A DNA stretch of 61,079 nucleotides. Origin: CAZTTG01 sp964615935. Lineage in GTDB: Bacteria; Planctomycetota; UBA1135; GCA-002686595. Location: assembly GCA_964615935.1 (NCBI GenBank), contig CAZTTG010000031.1, positions 1-61,079 of the forward strand, read 5' to 3'. Below the pieces are notes generated by a model that was not told the origin of the DNA, searched no databases, and saw only the letters and a program-made list of their open reading frames with translations. This document shows positions 58,075 through 61,079 of the stretch, piece after piece (position 1 is the first letter of the stretch; every line of letters starts with the position of its first letter). Position numbers and translations under genes: made by a program.

Positions 58075-59199
58075 ATGGGCTACGAGTTCATCGAGGGCAA
58101 CGAGGCCATCGCCCGGGCCGCCATGGCGGCGGGTTGCGACTTCTTTGCCGGCTACCCCATCACCCCGGCCTCCTCCATCCTCCACTACATGCTGGAGTGG
58201 GTGCCCCGCGAGGGCGGCACCGCCATCCAGGCCGAGGACGAGATCGCCTCCATGGGCTTCTGCATCGGCGCCGCCATGGCCGGTCGCCGCGTCATGACCG
58301 CCACCAGCGGCCCCGGCATGAGCCTGTACAGCGAGAACATCGGGCTGGCCACCATCGGCGAGACGCCCATGGTGATCGTCAACATCCAGCGCCAGGGTCC
58401 GGCCACCGGCTCGGCCACCAAGGGCGCCGAGGGGGACATCCAGTTCACCCGCTGGGGGACCTCCGGCGGCTTGCCGGTCATCGCCCTGAGCCCGGCCTCG
58501 GTGCGGGAGGCCTACGAGCTGACCTACGCGGCCTTCAACCTCGCCGAGAAGTACCGCACGCCGGTCTTCCTCCTGGCCAGCAAGGAGACCGGGGTGACCC
58601 GCGAGCGCGTCGATCTGGACTCGGTCGAGCTCCCACCCCGGGTGAACCGACGGACCGCCGAGGAGGAGGGGCCCTTCCGGCCGCACGCCTTCGCCTCGCC
58701 CGAGGAGGTCCCCGCCATGGCGGCCTTCGGCGAGGAGCGGATCGTGCGCTACACCACCTCGACTCACGACGAGGCGGCCTACCTCACCACCGATCCCGCG
58801 ACCATCCAGCGGCTGATCGACCACTACGACGCGAAGATCCGCTCGGCCGTCGACGATCTGACCCTGGTCAAGCGCGACCTCCAGGAGGGGGCCGACACGC
58901 TGTGCATCAGCTACGGCATCACCTCGCGCTCGGTGGAGGTGGCGCTGAAGGAGGCCCGCGCCGCGGGCCGCAAGGTCTCCTCCCTGGTGCTGCAGACCCT
59001 GTGGCCGGTGCCCGAGAAGGCCATCCTCTCCGCCATGCAGGGCGTGGAGCGGGTGATCGTGCCCGAGATGAACATGGGCCAGTACCGCCGCGAGATCGAG
59101 CGGCTGGCCCCCGAGGGCCTGGAGGTGGTGGGCGTCAACAAGATGGACACCACCCTGGTGAAGCCCGAGGAGATCCTCGAGCAGGGAGGTCTGCGATGA
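58075..59199 (+). CDS. korA: 2-oxoacid:ferredoxin oxidoreductase, alpha subunit
   Basis: 374 residues. Pyrimidine-binding domain of the OFOR alpha subunit: EGNEAIARAAMAAGCDFFAG (about 7-26), YPITPAS (about 27-33), EDEIASMGFCIGAAMAGRR (about 53-71), TATSGPGMSLYSENIGLA, and the C-terminal transketolase-like domain (VLQTLWPVPEKAI, about 303-315). The enzyme converts a 2-oxoacid and CoA to acyl-CoA and CO2 with reduction of ferredoxin (or the reverse). Sequence alone does not separate 2-oxoglutarate from branched-chain or other substrates; the symbol is indicative. The stop overlaps the start of the beta-gamma gene (ATGA). The 248-nt region before it shows no recognisable element. Confidence 0.85.
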   Translation: MGYEFIEGNEAIARAAMAAGCDFFAGYPITPASSILHYMLEWVPREGGTAIQAEDEIASMGFCIGAAMAGRRVMTATSGPGMSLYSENIGLATIGETPMVIVNIQRQGPATGSATKGAEGDIQFTRWGTSGGLPVIALSPASVREAYELTYAAFNLAEKYRTPVFLLASKETGVTRERVDLDSVELPPRVNRRTAEEEGPFRPHAFASPEEVPAMAAFGEERIVRYTTSTHDEAAYLTTDPATIQRLIDHYDAKIRSAVDDLTLVKRDLQEGADTLCISYGITSRSVEVALKEARAAGRKVSSLVLQTLWPVPEKAILSAMQGVERVIVPEMNMGQYRREIERLAPEGLEVVGVNKMDTTLVKPEEILEQGGLR

Positions 59200-60566
59200 G
59201 CGGGCAGCGCCACGAGAGCTACATGTCCACCGAGACCATCCCGCTGCCATTCTGCCCCGGCTGCGGCCACAAGAGCATGGTCGAGGCGCTCGACGCGGCC
59301 CTGGTGAAGCTCCAGCTCGATCCCCGCGAGGTGGTGATCGTCACCGACATCGGCTGCATCGGTCTGGCGGACCGCAACTTCACCACCAACGCCTTCCACG
59401 GCCTGCACGGCCGCTCGATCACCTACGGCTGCGGCCTCAAGCTGGCGCGCCCGGAGCTCACGGTCATCGTGGTCATGGGCGACGGCGCCTGCGGAATCGG
59501 CGGGACGCACCTGCTGAACGTCGCCCGGCGCAACATCGGCATCACCCTCCTGGTGGCCAACAACTTCAACTACGGGATGACCGGGGGGCAGCACTCGGTC
59601 ACCACCCCCATGGACTCCTGGACCACCACCACGCCCTGGGGCAACGTGGAGCGGCCCATGGACCTGTGCGCCACGGTGGCCGCCGCCGGGGGGGCCTGGA
59701 TCTGGAGGGGGACCTCCTTCGACAAGGACTCCGCCGACGTCATCGCCCGCGCCATCCAGCAGCCGGGCTTCGCCATGGTGGACTACTGGGAGCTGTGCTC
59801 GGCCTACTTCTCGCCGCGCAACGAGCTCAAGAAGAAGGACATGCTGGAGATGCTCGACGGCCTGGGCTTCCGCCTGGGCCAGGTCGCCGACTCCCCCCGA
59901 GCGGAGTACAGCGCGCGCTACCGCGAGGCCTACGAGCAGGCGCGGGACTCCCGCCCGACGAAGCCCCCGATCGAGGTCCGGCACCCGAATCGGGTCCAGC
60001 AGCAGACCGGCATCATCATCGCCGGCGGGGCGGGGCAGAAGATCAAGTCCTCGGCCACGCTCTTCGGTCAGGCCGCCATCGCCAGCGGCCTGCACGTCAC
60101 CCAGAAGGACGACTACCCCATCACGGTCATGACCGGACACTCGCTGGCGGAGGTCATCCTCAGCCCCGAGCCGATCGAGTACACCGGCATCCACGTGCCG
60201 GAGCACGTCGTTCTGATCTCGGAGGAGGGCGTGAAGCGCATGGGCAGCCGCATCCGGTCCCTGCCCGAGACCAGCACCGTCTACGCGGACGAGAAGCTGG
60301 AGCTGCCCGAGACCCGCGCCCGCGTCCGGCGCCATCCCCTGGCGGCCACCGGCCGCAAGATCGGCCGCTTCTCGATCGGGGGCGTCGCGCTGGGCGCCTT
60401 CCTCGAGGAGTCCCGGCTGTTCCCCATCGAGGCCCTGGGCGAGGCCATCCGGACCTACCAGAGCCCCAAGATCGCCGAGCTCAACACCGCCGCCCTGGAG
60501 GCCGGCGTGCGCCTCGCCCGCGAGGCCGAGGCGAGTCGGCTGAACACCGGAGGCGCAGGCCTCTGA
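59196..60566 (+). CDS. korB: 2-oxoacid:ferredoxin oxidoreductase, fused beta and gamma subunits
   Basis: 456 residues. N-terminal about 260 residues are the thiamine diphosphate-binding beta subunit: FCPGCGHKS (about 19-27), DIGCIGLADR, GDGACGIGGTHLL (about 99-111) and NNFNYGMTGGQ (about 127-137). A linker (about 250-275) leads to a gamma domain (about 276-456): GIIIAGGAGQKIKSSATLFG, then VLISEEGVKRM. Beta and gamma are separate chains, or gamma is fused to alpha, in most OFORs; here gamma is joined to beta. No delta (ferredoxin) subunit is encoded nearby. Coupled to the alpha gene. Confidence 0.85.
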   Translation: MSGQRHESYMSTETIPLPFCPGCGHKSMVEALDAALVKLQLDPREVVIVTDIGCIGLADRNFTTNAFHGLHGRSITYGCGLKLARPELTVIVVMGDGACGIGGTHLLNVARRNIGITLLVANNFNYGMTGGQHSVTTPMDSWTTTTPWGNVERPMDLCATVAAAGGAWIWRGTSFDKDSADVIARAIQQPGFAMVDYWELCSAYFSPRNELKKKDMLEMLDGLGFRLGQVADSPRAEYSARYREAYEQARDSRPTKPPIEVRHPNRVQQQTGIIIAGGAGQKIKSSATLFGQAAIASGLHVTQKDDYPITVMTGHSLAEVILSPEPIEYTGIHVPEHVVLISEEGVKRMGSRIRSLPETSTVYADEKLELPETRARVRRHPLAATGRKIGRFSIGGVALGAFLEESRLFPIEALGEAIRTYQSPKIAELNTAALEAGVRLAREAEASRLNTGGAGL

Positions 60567-60594
60567 CGGCTGGATCGACGGCGGACCAGCCGAT

Positions 60595-60612
60595 AGAATG
60601 GCCCACCATTCT
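60595..60612. promoter_or_regulatory. Perfect palindrome upstream of the SDR gene, possible operator
   Basis: AGAATGG-CCCA-CCATTCT, 7-bp arms, 29 nt after the oxidoreductase stop and 68 nt before the SDR start. It could be an operator or part of the terminator that follows directly. Confidence 0.4.
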
Positions 60613-60617
60613 CGTGA

Positions 60618-60636
60618 GCGCGCCCCGGGGGCGCGC
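60618..60636 (+). terminator. GC-rich hairpin after the oxidoreductase operon
   Basis: GCGCGCC-CCGGG-GGCGCGC, 7-bp stem (longer if the loop pairs), located 51 nt after the stop codon. No T-tract. Confidence 0.5.
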
Positions 60637-60679
60637 CATGCACGACGTCCGCGTCCGCAGAACAAGGAAGAGCAACGCC

Positions 60680-61079
60680 ATGGATCTGGGTCTGGAAGGC
60701 AAGAGCGCCATCGTGACCGGCGGCAGCATGGGCATCGGCACCTCGGTGGCCGTGGGCCTGGCGCGCGAGGGATGCGACGTGGCCATCAACTACCGGCGCC
60801 ACGACAAGGAAGCCAAGGAGGTGGTCGCGGAGATCGAGAAGCTGGGCCGCCGGGGGATGGTGGTCAAGGCGGACGTCTCCAGCCACGCCGACGCCGAGAA
60901 CATGGTGAACCGGGTGATCGAGGAGTTCGGCCGCCTCGACATCATGGTGTGCAACGCCGGCATCAACTGGGACGGCGTGATCTGGAAGATGACCGAGGAG
61001 CAGTGGGACACGGTGATCACCGTGAACCTCAAGGGCTACTTCAACTACAACAAGGCCGCCGCCAAGGTCTTCAAGGACC
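60680..61079 (+). CDS. Short-chain dehydrogenase/reductase (FabG-like), 3' partial
   Basis: The first 133 residues of a classical SDR; the window ends inside the gene. The Rossmann motif is TGGSMGIG (about residues 14-21), an Arg pair follows strand two (INYRRHD, favouring NADPH), Asp in KADVSS, NAG motif (about 95-97) and the start of helix 5 (VNLKGYFNY). The catalytic Ser-Tyr-Lys lie beyond the edge. A good ribosome site (AAGGAAGAG) precedes the ATG at 60680. Probably 3-oxoacyl reductase or acetoacetyl-CoA reductase type; the exact substrate is unknown. Confidence 0.88.
   Translation, partial: MDLGLEGKSAIVTGGSMGIGTSVAVGLAREGCDVAINYRRHDKEAKEVVAEIEKLGRRGMVVKADVSSHADAENMVNRVIEEFGRLDIMVCNAGINWDGVIWKMTEEQWDTVITVNLKGYFNYNKAAAKVFKD

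Noticed and set aside
1..61079. tRNA, rRNA, CRISPR arrays, insertion sequences, riboswitches
   Set aside because: None was recognised by eye on either strand; short or divergent RNA elements could have been missed.

Overview
The window is a high-GC (my estimate about 68-70 %) bacterial scaffold with two runs of Ns (10 N at 51409-51418, 100 N at 53335-53434), so it is probably a metagenome-assembled or draft scaffold. An alternative complex III (ActABCDEF), a cbb3 oxidase with fused CcoN-CcoO, many multiheme cytochromes, secreted FG-GAP and carboxypeptidase-regulatory-like proteins, and a C-terminal domain that I associate with deep-branching Planctomycetota together suggest an uncultured planctomycete-like Gram-negative respirer. 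The phylum is an inference; no rRNA gene is present.

Layout. (1) 1-15931 (+): aerobic respiration block: ccoNO (cut by the left edge), ccoQ, ccoP (one heme), ccoG, ccoH, ccoI, ccoS, then actABCDEF, then two small genes probably involved in copper handling. (2) 15941-20854: secreted seven-repeat FG-GAP protein, a methyltransferase with a coiled-coil tail, and an exported phosphodiesterase/phosphatase. (3) 20881-42434: the main interest of the window, a predicted trans-envelope electron-transfer locus. It holds a dCache_3 sensor with no output domain, a histidine kinase carrying a periplasmic heme c motif, an 8-heme lipoprotein, an outer-membrane beta-barrel overlapping a 13-heme cytochrome gene, a tetraheme cytochrome c554-like carrier, a 10-heme NapC/NirT-type cytochrome, a 19-heme cytochrome fused to a cytochrome b (CbcL-like), ResB/CcsA heme-attachment proteins, and a sigma-54 response regulator with a second kinase. 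The five cytochromes carry 54 heme c motifs. (4) 42494-48878 (-): a YtfQRT-YjfF-type sugar ABC transporter, translationally coupled to a carboxypeptidase-regulatory-like protein; a divergent GH99-like glycosidase follows (49003-50886). (5) 50887-57826: an AT-richer stretch, an assembly gap, two unknown coupled genes, a membrane-anchored glutathione peroxidase, a DadA-like oxidase interrupted by the N gap, and two paralogous secreted proteins, one of which is broken. (6) 58075-61079 (+): a 2-oxoacid:ferredoxin oxidoreductase (alpha, and a beta-gamma fusion) and the start of an SDR gene.

How region 3 may work. Quinol would be oxidised at the inner membrane by the 19-heme/cytochrome b fusion and by the NapC-like protein. 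Electrons would cross the periplasm on the tetraheme protein, pass the outer membrane through the porin plus 13-heme cytochrome, and reach the 8-heme surface lipoprotein. Five transcription units in this region each have a sigma-54-like -24/-12 element upstream. Two of the regulatory regions contain the same rare palindrome (TTCTC-N6-GAGAA), which I propose as the binding site of the encoded NtrC-family regulator. The individual domain calls are mostly firm. The conduit, its direction and the regulon are inference.

No tRNA, rRNA, CRISPR array or transposase was recognised.
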